The translations under genes and the position numbers were made by a program. This document shows, piece after piece, positions 12,301 through 23,342 of a stretch of 64,000 nucleotides of DNA. Below the pieces are notes generated by a model. It did not search any database, was not told where the DNA came from, and saw only the letters and a program-made list of their open reading frames with translations. Source of the stretch: Guyanagaster necrorhizus (taxonomy: Eukaryota > Basidiomycota > Agaricomycetes > Agaricales > Physalacriaceae); contig NW_025064944.1 of NCBI RefSeq assembly GCF_019112545.1, forward strand, positions 78,993-142,992. The letters are read 5' to 3'. Numbering within the stretch: position 1 is the first letter of the stretch; each line of letters opens with the position of its first letter.

Positions 12301-13719
12301 TCATAATATTTTGATTCTCCAAACTCTGTATATGTCTTCCTTGTCGGACAACATGAAGACCGATAGTTTCTCGAACCTCCGGTTATACCCGGGACGCCGT
12401 TGTCCAACTAGCCAGTACTTTATCTTGTTTTCAGTGCTCCATTCACCATTGTTGCCCACCACTGTAAACGAATGATCCGTCCCATCCGTGTTTGTGACAT
12501 CGAGGTTGCCGGCAAATCCTCGTACAAAGGCCGATTCAATGCAATACCCTCTGCATAGGTCGATATCGGGGTCGCCTTCCCAGCCAGTGACAATGTTATG
12601 CGGACCCATCGCCTGCGACGGAAGCTTCTCGGTCAGAATCTGCTTCCATGACGGTCGCTATTTTCTTTCTCCATCCCCAGGTCTAGGATATACAAAGAGC
12701 AATTGTTCCCGAAGGTATTAACACTGTCCAGGCATCCTCCTCAGATTGTTTCTCGTAGTACGCCGGTATAGACACCGATCCCAGAAGGTAGGCCAAACCC
12801 AACAGCGCATGAAACACATTTTCGGCACCTTGCAACTTCCGGAGCAGTGACAGTTCCTCACGAAGCCTCCTTTGTATGTCGTCTTCTATAGCTCTGTCAT
12901 CACCTGTGTCCCTGCCAATTATTGTCTTCTCGCTGGTCTCCTGCAGCGTCCACGCTCCATTGACCCAACACCGATCACTGTCAAAGTCGCTCTCCTTCAA
13001 GTTCAAAGGGCCGTGGCCGTCCGAGCCCGCTCAAGTAGCACACACTACTTTCACATGGTGATATACCGCTCCGATAGTGGGCCACATCCACCTTCCACTC
13101 TTTTGCGCACGGATCCTCCTTCTTCCCACCTCTCTGCCTCAAGCAAAGAACGTCAAGCCAGACATATTCAGCGCCCATATTCAGCATCTCGATGCGGACG
13201 CGGACCAGGCTAGCATCTTTCAAGATTAAAATGTTATCACATCCGTGGCGATCCGTTTCTTCCATCCAAGCGTGTGATATCACCCAAGATTGTTGGCAAC
13301 AACCCACCATGAAACCACCCGATTACTATACAGATCCTACACGCATCGAGGGGGGCATCAAACGGTGGACGAGCGTATTATTGACGAGTATGGCTTGTCG
13401 CATCTTCTGGTCCCGGGCTTTGCGGATGCGTAGTTTGTGCGCGATGGTAGTAAGGTCGGTGTACCAAACTGGACGGAGATGAACGTCGGCAGTACCAAAG
13501 TCGTAGTTTTTGGAGATGTAGCCTTCTAAAAGGGAGTATAGGGATGTGGTGTGTGCGATTGCTAGGAAAAAAACAGAGTTTCTCTAAGAACCAGGAAGCT
13601 GTGGATGGGGTGTCGAGAATGCATGATGTGCAGAGCGTAGTGTTGAGTTTGTCTAGAAGACCATCAACACCGAGATCAGTGGAGGGTGTGTCAGCGAGAG
13701 AGGATGCAATGACGGGCAT
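12301..13719 (-). pseudogene. HET-domain (heterokaryon incompatibility) gene, broken
   Basis: Minus-strand fragments follow the basidiomycete HET protein in order. N-terminus MPVIASSLADT with DLGVDG (13719). Then FGTADVHLRPVWY (about 13460), the HET core WVISHAWMEE (about 13270), GAEYVWLDVLCLRQ (about 13160), VCYLSGLGRP and CWVNGAWTLQE (about 12950). Then LAYLLGSVSIPAYY (about 12790) and a C-terminal part with RPSWKQILTE and FEKLSVF (about 12360). HET proteins trigger cell death on fusion of unlike hyphae. Lesions: TGG-to-TAG stops at 13337-13339 and 12658-12660, a frame change before WVISHAW, a +1/+2 pair around 13060-13100, and another shift before the DRCW segment. It is not functional as read. 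Confidence 0.8.
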
Positions 13720-15379
13720 TCTACTGGTGTATCGCCGTTCTTTAGGCACTGGAATGGACGATTCTGCTTTGCCAGTCTCTGTGAGGGCGGAGAGAGTAAC
13801 TTCTGCGAGACCCTCATAATTAAGATGTGAATTTTTGCTCTGCGATACATTCTTTATTATTCTTCTGGTCGTGTTTTTATATGCTTACCTCTTCAACGGA
13901 ATCGGGTGGGCGACAAGCGTCTGCATAAAGACGACCCCACCTCCAATTCTGATCCATTTTTCGGTTCTCCTAGTATGAACGACGTCATGAAACGTTAAAA
14001 GTACCACAAGCACACATACAATTGTACGTTCCGCAGGAAGTCATCGTGGTTTGGTACAAGTGATCGAGGCGCCTTCAAGTCTTCGTGACAAGCAGTAAAA
14101 CAAAGCATCCATCATATACCGGGCGGGGCCATCAAAATGCATGGCTACCAAGAGTATAGCGGGTAATCAGCCGTACTGCTCTGCAATTCTGCGGCAAGAC
14201 AGACGTCCAAGATTTGATCGCAGCCAGCCTGAAGAGGATAATGACGATGTCCGTGAACCCCGAGCACATACGGCAATTATCCAGCAAGGAACAGCGTGGG
14301 GTGATCAACCACACTTTCGCGCCATTTGCATTGGATGTAGCTTGGAAGCTCGAAATTTACAGTGCCATTTCCTAAAACCATGTTGAAAATGCTCACTGTT
14401 GGAACAGCACTGAAATCTCAACGACTGTCACGTCTTGCGGAAGTTTCGTATACAGTAGTGATGCAGATGTACAGGAAAAAGGCAGCTCGTGCGCACGTGG
14501 TTTGCTGAAAGGGGAAAGATCTCACGCCACAGACGTGGTATGTGCCGTCACATCGTGAAAATACTCTCGTATCTTCTAACCATAGCCTTGCACGTATTTA
14601 TATGTTGTGAAGGAACCACGGAATTCAAGGATATACTGATTTCACTCTCTTGTAAAGATATTTTCTTGGAATGCAGTTGCTTTCCAAGTTCGAACCTCAG
14701 GCCCAGTGTATACTTTATTTTGATTGGGGTCCAGTTCTCACCGTTTGTTCACAGATATCTGCAATTATGGTTGGTGAACCCATGCCATCTAGACTTATGT
14801 GATGCATGGGTCGGGCGTCACGGTAAAGCCGGTGACCCAGCCCGGCCCAGTTCTGAAAAGCCCGACCCTGATGGCAAACTTTGGGGAGCTCTTTTACTTT
14901 TGGATTGCGCCAGAAATTTGAATGACCCCACCCGGATATTATTACGTCTATTCCCCATCAAACTCGCAAGGTGCTGCTTCAAGTTCATAGGCGTCTTGAA
15001 TGGAGCTACGATCATGCCGTCGGTTGCAATAGACGGCGTTGTCCAAAGTTATCTACTATTATTCACCCCAGGATCCACGGAGGCACTCGTGATTCACCCT
15101 TGTTTCTTATATATACGCCTGGACTTGTTCATCATGGTGCTCATCCTTCTGCCAACGAAATGGGAGACCTTCCACCGGCATCCCTATCCAAAACGCAGGT
15201 ACTGGGCGTTATATACGCTCCATCCTTGGGGGAGAGCTATAGAAGGCATATGGCACTCATTCACCGAGACCATCAGCTCTCTAACTTGGGGACCCTTCTT
15301 GGCTTTCTGTAAATCACGAGTCCTATGGTACGCTCGCTCTGTTTTCGTCCATAACTGTCGGTTATCATGTTATTCTTAG
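13720..15379. other. Region upstream of the methyltransferase gene, unresolved
   Basis: A long plus-strand frame runs from 14489 to 15379. Its last part, ending SRVLW at a GTACGC donor (15328), could be the first exon of the enzyme gene that follows. The rest of the frame has no recognisable domain. The 13850-14480 part holds short unconvincing frames only. Confidence 0.35.
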
Positions 15380-17199
15380 GACGCTGAACGGTATCAGCAC
15401 GGGCCATCTCACCATAAAAGATGGAGAGGATGTCCATGAATTTGGACCAGATGAGGAGCCTCGTGTTCTGTTGTGCGTTCGTTCGGGCGAATTTTGGACG
15501 AGGGTCGCCTTGTTCACAGACCTCGGACTTGCAGAGTCCTTCATGAGTAGTATCGGTATGCTCTTTGTTCAAAATTCTGCCTTCTTCTCTGACCGGTCCT
15601 AAAGTCGACTGTAATGATGTATCAACACTAGTCAAGGTACGCAGCATCATCATTGTAGAATATCCTGCTGATGTTTTCGTTCCACAGCTGTTGATTCTCA
15701 ATCGCGATCATCTATCGCAGTCGCTCAAAAGCTTTGCATCCTCTTTACTTGCACGAGGGCGATTGCTCACGTCTTACAATTTCGTCGGGAACTTGTCCAA
15801 TTCTAAAGCCAACATATCCGCCCATTACGACATTGAGAATGAGTTGTAAATACCTGTTTCTCTCAGGCAAAGAAACAACTCAAGTATTGCTTCAGGTTCA
15901 GCGCTTTTCTAGGCCCAGACATGACCTACTCTTCCGCCATCTTCTCCAAGATAGACGCGGATCTCACTGGTGTTCCGGAGGACACACTAGCAGATGGCCA
16001 GATGCAGAAAATGAAGTAAGTCACTATTATGAATCTCATTATCCTGACCTTCCAATACCATCTAGGATGATCCTGAAAAAAGCCGATATCCGACCCGGAG
16101 ACCGTGTATTAGAGATAGGTACAATTCACGACATCTAAAACTCGAATGCGACATTCTGACCATTTCACGTACTAGGAACGGGATGGGGATCGCTAGCCAT
16201 CCTAGCAGCCGAAACTATCCCCGGTTGTAAGATCGACACTATCACCAGTGCTTCCACCCAAGCCGCTTTCGCAAGGAAACGGATCAAGGAAGCCGGGCTG
16301 TCCGATTTCATCACGGTACACGAGATGGACTACCGCGAATGTTTCATCAAACCCGAATGGGCCGGAGCCTTTGACCGTTTTATCAGCGTGGAGATGATCG
16401 AACATGTGGGTAGGGATTTTCTGACTGAGTATTGGAAGGTGGTCGATTGGGCGGTGAAACGAGACACCGGGCTGGGGGTGGTACAAGTCATCACCTTCCC
16501 GGAAGCTCGTGAGTGATTATTTATGATGGCACTGGTAAAAAAGAAAAAAAATTAACGTTGCGAGAAAGGAATCGAGTCATACCATTCGGAAGGTGTCGAC
16601 TTCATGCAAAAATGGGTAGGTCGCTTTATTGCTACTACTGTTTTCACGGTCCTAGCTATAGTTTTTTTTTTCTTTAGAGTGAGCGTACCAGTGATCCTGC
16701 CGTCCAGGAGGGCTAATCAATTGACATCTTCAGTTTTTTCCTGGAGGGTACCTTCCCACACCGTGTATCCTCATGGAGGCTATGAAGGCGGGAAGCTCCG
16801 GACGTCTTACGGTCGACTCTATAGTCAACATTGGGCCGCACTACGCGCGCACGCTGCGTGAGTGGAAACGGAACTTTGTAGATGCTTGGGAAGGGACGAT
16901 ATCCCCGGCGCTGGTCCGGAAGTACAATCTGACACCTGATGAGCAAGAAGTCTTCCGCAGGAAGTGGATCTGTGAGTTTCAATGTCAATATACCTGGATG
17001 CGGTAGCACTGACGAAATGCATAGATTACTTGTATGCTCCATGCTTTGCTTCTGCTATGTGTTCGGGACTTGAGATTTCGTTTTGGCCAGTGGGTACAGC
17101 GAAGCAGGGTTTTCGACCCGGACTTTGGGGGATCATATCGTTACGTTTACTCGCGATGGAAACACGTCTCTTCGCTGCGAGGTGTCAAACTGTTCTTAG
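15380..17199 (+). CDS. Cyclopropane-fatty-acid-synthase-like SAM methyltransferase
   Basis: Exons by eye: 15380-15555, 15605-15636, 15688-15845, 15896-16015, 16066-16118, 16176-16508, 16569-16615, 16734-16971, 17025-17031 and 17100-17199 (TAG). A 5' exon probably ends at 15327, so the true start is not fixed. The product matches fungal CFA synthases, which add a methylene group from S-adenosylmethionine to unsaturated acyl chains. Motifs in order: TGHLTIKDGE, ISAHYDI, LGPDMTYSSA, the SAM-binding loop DRVLEIGTGWGS, FDRFISVEMIEHVG, VVQVIT, FPGGYLPT, NIGPHYARTLREW and TRTLGDHIVTFTR. The frame stays open through every proposed junction. The 7-base exon at 17025 is needed to supply YYF before EAGF. 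Confidence 0.8.
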
Positions 17200-17333
17200 A
17201 CATGAAGGAATAAATTTATTTGTGCTGTAGCAAAGAGGGCTTCGGCTAGGGAGATACCTGCTAGTGTTGTAGGACAGCATTATGCCCATAAGAAATTAAG
17301 ATTAGAATAAAAAAACAGCATCAATTAAATTCA

Positions 17334-19385
17334 TCACTCATAACAAAGAATAAAGATCCTCCCCTCCTTCACAGACAGGATAACCGCCCCCTGGCTCTGA
17401 TCGATATTGATCGTCTCAACCTCATCCAACTTGAGCTCATCTGGAATCTCAAGCGTGCGAACCTCGCTCTGCTGGGCGAACCCACCACACCTGCTCCCAT
17501 CCTCGTCATACGGCGGGAAAGTGACGAAGCGCAACCACTTGTCCTCGGCGTCCCCATCGACTTCGATGTACTCGATCCACACCGCATGCCCGAAATCGAC
17601 AGCGATGAGCGGTCGAGGCCTGTCTGTCTCCTCGTCTGGCTCGGGCTCTGGCCCGTCCAGGACGCAGACGATCTCAAACGGGGTACTGACGTACCAAAGT
17701 TTCATGAGGTGTGTGTCGGGGAATTTGGTAGAGGAGGAGGAGGGGGGGCGGGGAGCGGGGAAGCACAACCAGTCGGGGTCAACATCGAGCATGGGGACCC
17801 GAAAGTAGTGTTGGGCGAGGATGAATCGGGTTTTGTGGGTTACGGGGTCGTGTGAGGCCATGAGGATGACGGTGCAGCTGACGCGAGGCATACCATGAAG
17901 TGCAGGCCACCATTGCCGGACAAAGTGCGCGCTTTCTGGGTACCAAGGAGGGAACGGGAACGGGTTTGTCGCGGCGCTGCTGGTGGATATAGCGAGGAGG
18001 CTGGGTGGATCTGTGGCATAAATCGGTATTGCGTTGTCGTCGTTAGTAGGTGATATGAGAGGAGGGAAGATGAATTTTTTGCTCAGAGAGCGAAACGGCG
18101 GCACATGTCCTGATATCATTGGCACTTTTGCCGCCGGTCTGATGTGCGCCATGAGGAGGGCCACCGGATAGAAATACTGAGATAGAGCCTCGTGTTCCTC
18201 GCAGTGAACAACGATGATCTTATCTAACAAGATGCAGGACCAATTGGATGAGACGGACTGCACGACGTCAGATATGGATGCATACAATGGATCGGTGCAC
18301 TCACACATTCGATGCCCGTATCAATGAAGACGTACTCGTCCTTGCTCCAGTCCGGCAAGAGATAGAGGGCGATGGTGTTCGAGGTCGATATCCAAATGTA
18401 GCTCGACAAGAGTCTAGCAACTGGATCGAGCAGGAATACGTTCATGACCACTCCTCTCGTTTTGAAGTGCGTAACGTGATTAAACGTAGGCGAGCCATTC
18501 AGCGTACCGTTGGCGAGAGGCTCCGGGAACCGTAGCCGCATTAGGATGAATTCCATAATCTGGGTGTCATCGTACCTGTCGATAGATGAGCGAGGATGGC
18601 AAGGATATCAAGAGAAGAATAATTACGAGCCAGATGGAACCTTAGCCATTGTAAAGTAGACGGAGCGGGTCTCGAACTCGACCCTGCACTTCCACAGCTC
18701 CCACTTTTCACCCGGAGTCCATTCTGCGAGACAGGTGTCTGTCTGGATATCCCAGCAGACAACCTTGCCACTCTTGGTAGCGCAGAGAGTATAGCTGGAG
18801 GTGATGGGCGACAGCCAGTCGACCTCTTCGTCGGGGGGAGAGCGTACGATTCTGTACCACAAGGGGGGTCTAGGGTCATAAATATTCTCGTCCGAGTCTA
18901 GGTAGTTGCTGAGCGGGTGTATGCCTGGTTCGTACTGTCGCCTGATGGGCCTGGGTGCGCGTCTGTGCCATGCGTGCTCGTTGCGAGTAGCTTTGTTGAC
19001 GGCGCGTATTAGCTGTGGAGTCGTCAGTTCCATAGGGCGCTGGAAGCCCTTGAGAGGGAGAGCCCGGCATCGCTTGAGCAGATCAGTAGCAAGCTGGCGG
19101 TACACCGGACGGGTAATGGAGAAGTCGTACAAGGATTTGCAAGTCTAGCAGAGTTAATCAGTAATCGCGCCTCGCTTTCCTTCCCATGGTACTCCCAGCC
19201 ACTCTCGACCGCCGTGGGTGTGAATGAGCACTCACCAGATGTAGCGCATGCACGTCGTACAGGCTGAGATAGGTAGCAATGTTCAGCAGCAAGTCGTACG
19301 GCAACTTTTGCAAGCCCATTTCCACGGCCGTGGCGGATATCTGTTTCTCACAACAAGTAGAGAACCAAGTAGACAGATCCAGCAT
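17334..19385 (-). CDS. F-box protein
   Basis: Four exons on the minus strand (19385-19236, 19144-18627, 18575-18305, 18257-17334) total 1863 bases, an exact multiple of three, giving 620 residues. The F-box is at residues about 25-65: LQKLPYDLLLNIATYLSLYD followed by LHLV. F-box proteins recruit substrates to SCF ubiquitin ligases. The remaining approximately 550 residues include strand-like repeats such as YTLCATKSGKVVCWDIQT and end VILSVKEGRIFILCYE, consistent with a propeller-like ligand domain as in other basidiomycete F-box proteins. The substrate cannot be guessed. Long overlapping frames on the other strand are shadows of this GC-rich gene. Confidence 0.8.
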
Positions 19386-19700
19386 AGGACCGTCGTTGAT
19401 TACAATGCTCTTTGTGGATAACGGGTAAACCCTGGATGGTGAAAGGACCGTATGGTGTCCTCGCCGTCGGTTGCAGGTAGCACAGAGCAGCAGGAAACTC
19501 CGGGGTCAACACCAACAGTGGAGTACAAGACAAGAGTTGCTCCCGTCACTGCCGGCCACCACGTGGGGCGCTTCCGAGATCGGCATTTTAAATAAATGCA
19601 AAAATAAAAATAATACTGCCAAGAGGCCGAGCAGCAACTATTTTTTAAATATATAATTGAGAATATATGTTACGAATACGAATACGAATACCATATACTG
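19386..19700. other. Short spacer between F-box gene and RRM-like gene
   Basis: This is upstream DNA of the F-box gene and downstream DNA of the RRM-like gene. A small tandem repeat of ACGAAT units lies at about 19672-19690. No gene is seen. Confidence 0.4.
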
Positions 19701-20999
19701 CTAAGGAACTGGCAGTCTCCAATGCTGCCTACGCCCTACTGCTGTCAAGGGATGCGGCGCAAGATCATTGGCGCCCAAGAACGTAACACTAGCCCCCTCA
19801 AACGTCGCCTCTGTCAACATCACCGCCTTCATCGCACCCAGAATACTCTCAAAATGTAACTGCAGCCCTTCAGGAGTATCGTCCTCGCTGTAGGAAACCC
19901 AGTCAATCAACGGCAGACGCACGAATCAGTCAGTTCGCCTTACCTAGATTCTGGACGAAGAGCCCCATACTGCGAGAAGAAATTCCGGTAGACCTTCATA
20001 CTGTTCCGATGTTCTGGAGGCACGAACAACGAAAGGCTTCGTCGGGCGCCCAATGTGAGCGCGGTAATCATGCCTCGGGATATCCAACTAGCATTGTTAT
20101 CCTGCAGGTACGACAGCTCGGCACCCCCTAGGTCCGGTCCACCTTCGCATGCGTTGAGAAATTCTTTAGCATTTCCCGACGTCACCAGTGCGATTTTCAT
20201 AGTCTACAAGCATGTTCGAGTGCGAAAACACAACGAGGAAATATCGACGAACCTGCGTTTTGCGCTCATAGCGAGCTTTTAACAGAAACCCGCGAGCATC
20301 GAACGCTGCTACATGTTTGTTGAGGACGCTCAGCGTTTCTTTATCCGGGATATTGGATATCAAGACGTTCCGTTCCACCTTGCCCACGAGAAGTTCTCTC
20401 CGCGGATACCACAAAGGGAGCATATAATCATCCTTATCATCAGGTACAAATACAAACGCAGCGCCTTTCACCGCATTATACCTAGAGAAAACCTGCAAAA
20501 AGACAAAAGTCAGTCAGAGAGCCAAAGAAAAGAGCACACAACACACCTTGCAGGCAGCGCTAACATCCAGAAACCGGTACTCAAAACGCCTATTCTCAAT
20601 CTTGGTCCACTGGAGTCCTTCTAGCTCCTTGAGGAGCTCCCGCTTCTCCCTGGGAGGATTCTTGATGAACAGCGTCCGCGACGCATTTTCGAGACCGAGG
20701 GCAGCGACAACGTAGGCGGATAACCGCGGCGAGGGGTCCTCGTCGAGCCGGACAGAGCCATTTCCTTCAATACACCGCTTAGCAGTACTCTCGTCGAAGA
20801 ACCTAACCAGAAGGTGGTTTTTTGAGGGCACGAGGGCTTCGACTGGGCTCGCCTTTAGGGCTGCGATGATTTTGTCGACTTTGTATCCGTCTGGGAGGTT
20901 GTCGATGCGAACTGTACGCTGTGGAAATATCTGTGACGAGCTCGATAGGGAGCGACAAGCAAAGTGCAGGCGCCGAAGGGAAGAACCAAGGTGGATCAT
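19701..20999 (-). CDS. RRM-like repeat protein, possibly mitochondrial (copy 2)
   Basis: Four minus-strand exons (20999-20547, 20492-20253, 20203-19944, 19887-19701) total 1140 bases, giving 379 residues with no stop. It is a diverged paralogue of the gene at 9207-10610. Corresponding segments are VRIDNLPDGYKVDK with ALKASPVEALVPS, RTLFIKNPP, RNVLISNIPDKET, RSLSLFVPPEHR with FFSQYGALRP, and FEGASVTFLGA. The N-terminus MIHLGSSLRRLHFACRSLSS again looks like a mitochondrial presequence. I chose Met 20999 by alignment with the paralogue; the frame stays open further upstream but without similarity. RNA binding is inferred only from the RRM-like pattern. Confidence 0.7.
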
Positions 21000-21157
21000 G
21001 GTAGCAGCTCCTCCTGAAAAAAAACTGAATTTCCCACGCCACAGGCGCGTTCTCAAGGCCCCTAACTCTTGATCTTTTGGATTCATGATTCTCATTCCAT
21101 GCTGCGACCGTGGACACAAGTAACCATAAATGATGCTATTTCCATTACTTTTTCCTT

Positions 21158-21655
21158 CAGATAAATCCTTCAAGAATCTCTGCTACATCTTGACCGAAAT
21201 AAGCGTGCGCGTAGCCTGGCAAGGCTAATATGAATAAGCCGAAATGGCCACGTCGCATCTTTAAAACCATAGCAAGTGGGATCATCCAGAATTGCTGTAA
21301 ATGCAGCGTTCGAGTCCCAGATCCAGGTCGTAACCTACGTACACTGACACTCAGCCATCGATAAATACCGCGTTTTTGGTACACCTACATCACTATCAAT
21401 GTTGGCTTTCAGAGAAGCGATATGAACCGTAAGCTTGCTGTTAAAGCCCTCGATCACAGACTTTTCCCCCGCTTGCGCTGACGTCGACTGAGCAAGCATC
21501 TACTTACACAGAGGGTCGATCAATACCCTCCCAAGTTGAAGCGCGAAAAGCTCACCAAAGGCGAACGATCAATTGGCGGCCCGGGGACGTTTATGAATAA
21601 AAAGTTCCTCGCACCAACATCACTGAGTTTTCTATCTACAGATAAGATGCAGCTT
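21158..21655 (-). pseudogene. Truncated GDSL esterase fragment
   Basis: This is a partial copy of the gene at 49897-51249, same strand. It keeps the segment MLAQSTSAQ...[11 protein letters not shown], then [19 protein letters not shown], then jumps straight to [19 protein letters not shown] and a stop. The part with DIFW and the small exon with the catalytic His (NNLHPSS in the full gene) is deleted, and everything upstream, including the GDS serine, is missing. It cannot be active. Similarity to the full copy extends on both sides (about 21010-21640 against 49800-50480). Confidence 0.75.
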
Positions 21656-21823
21656 TCCTGCTTGTGACATCAAGTGGTGATATGAGTCTAGCACCTGAGT
21701 CTGTCACTCCCAGGTTTCTTTGAGAAACTGTGCTCCCACCACACCATTGAGATGCATGTATTATTTCATATTATTATAATAGTACAACAAAGGGACGTCA
21801 TATCAAACCCATATGATACATTG

Positions 21824-23239
21824 CTATAGTACAACATTGGTGGCCCGCACCAGTTCATATCGAAGGATCGTCGTATCATCAAGATACAGCCTCCGATCCG
21901 AATCCCTAGGTCGAAGAAACCTAGCGAACATTTCCACCGAAGTCCCTGCCAGCAAGTTCCCCAGTAGCTCCACAGCCCGGTTTCCATCTGAGCCTATCCA
22001 GCCGATTTCAACACCATGGCCAAGAGTCTCTTGAGCAAAGGCTTCGTCGACCTTGCTGCCAACGAGTGTCCCCACAATGACAGAAGGATCAGGTCCATCT
22101 GGCTTTTTTATCCTCTGGTCGCCCGGAGTCTCCCCATTCACAATAGCATCCACACCATGGGTATATAGAATCAGAGTCGACTTGTGCGGTCGAAGCTCAG
22201 TGAGGTCGATGAAACGGGTACTGGGCGAGTTCAGGACATACGGCGGCGTCACATTGCAATACCGAATGCCGTCTCGGTAGCGTTGCGGTCGTTGTCCTCT
22301 CGGGAGTTTGAAGAAGAGCTCTGTCGAGAACTCTGATGGGAACTTGAGACCGTAGTCGCCCAAACCTGTAAGCATGCATGGAACAGTGAATACAGGGATA
22401 AGATGTGTCGGTTGCTACGTACCTCTTGTGTATGGTACGGCACCCAACAACTGACCATTTTCCATTATGTCATCCTTTTCCTCAGAAGGATGCATCATGG
22501 CGATGGTAATGTACTCCTTCGGAGTATGCGTGCTATGAAGAGGAAGGGGTGCCTCTCCATATCCTATTCCATCGGGGTCTTCACAGGCCAGTGCTAATCG
22601 AACATCAGACAAGGCAGAAATTGAATAGAGAATGAGGACATACCGACAGTCGAATCGCCTAGTCCGGCTAACCACATATTATCTCGATCCTCGTCAATAA
22701 GAGCTAGCGCCAGCGTGGAGCCAGAATACGCGCGCTGAAGAATGTGTTTGTTGGCGTCGACAAGGGCCACGGCTTGCGGGTAGTTTAAAGTGAAGGGGTC
22801 TGGGCACAGATTCTTGACAGCGTCGCCTATCGCTTCGTCGAAATCCTCGATCCGTTGCCTCAAAGCCTTCTTGACTTTCCTGATGAGCGTATCTCGAGAC
22901 CGATTCCGACATTCCACGACAACGTGGCGCAGCTCCTCCTCGATGAACCTGGGAAGATTGGCAGCAGCATATTCAGATGTATGCGCACTACCATGGCCTG
23001 AAATTAATGGTTATTCAGATAGACCAAAGGCCACAATCAAAAGGCTCACCATCGAAGACAGCGAGAAACTTCCACCGTCTGCCATCGATGAGCCAAGAGT
23101 GCACGACAAACCGGTCTTCGTTCCTGGCACCGGGAGTTGGCTGGAATGTGACCGAGTGGACGCCGGCAGTCATGCTGGAACTACACGCGCTAACGAACAG
23201 CTCCCGCCAATGTGTGATGGAACAAACGGACGACGACAT
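21824..23239 (-). CDS. PPM/PP2C-like protein phosphatase, intact copy A
   Basis: Exons 23239-23050, 22997-22644, 22593-22423 and 22365-21824 total 1257 bases, giving 418 residues in one open frame. PP2C landmarks: NEDRFVV (motif 1 Asp), WKFLAVFDGHGS (metal-binding DGHG split by intron 1), STLALALID with LAGLGDSTV, GLGDYGLKFP and the C-terminal LDDTTIL. Such enzymes remove phosphate from Ser/Thr with Mg or Mn. DGHGS replaces the usual DGHGG. The first three exon lengths (190, 354, 171) equal those of copy C at 35005, which confirms the splice model. It is the CpG-rich relative of the eroded copies at 46 and 61 kb. Confidence 0.8.
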
Positions 23240-23342
23240 GACTGGTGGATGGTCGGTGGCTGAAAAGAAATTTCGCTGGGAGATGGAGGTAAAGTATTCG
23301 AGCCTGTAGATTTCTCACGTCAGAACATAATTTATTAAAACG

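Noticed and set aside
14489..15379. A 296-codon plus-strand open frame
   Set aside because: The protein shows no domain. Only its last few codons are plausible as an exon of the downstream enzyme, so I did not call it a gene.
17407..17855. Plus-strand frames of 133 and 89 codons
   Set aside because: They lie opposite the last exon of the F-box gene and follow its codon structure.
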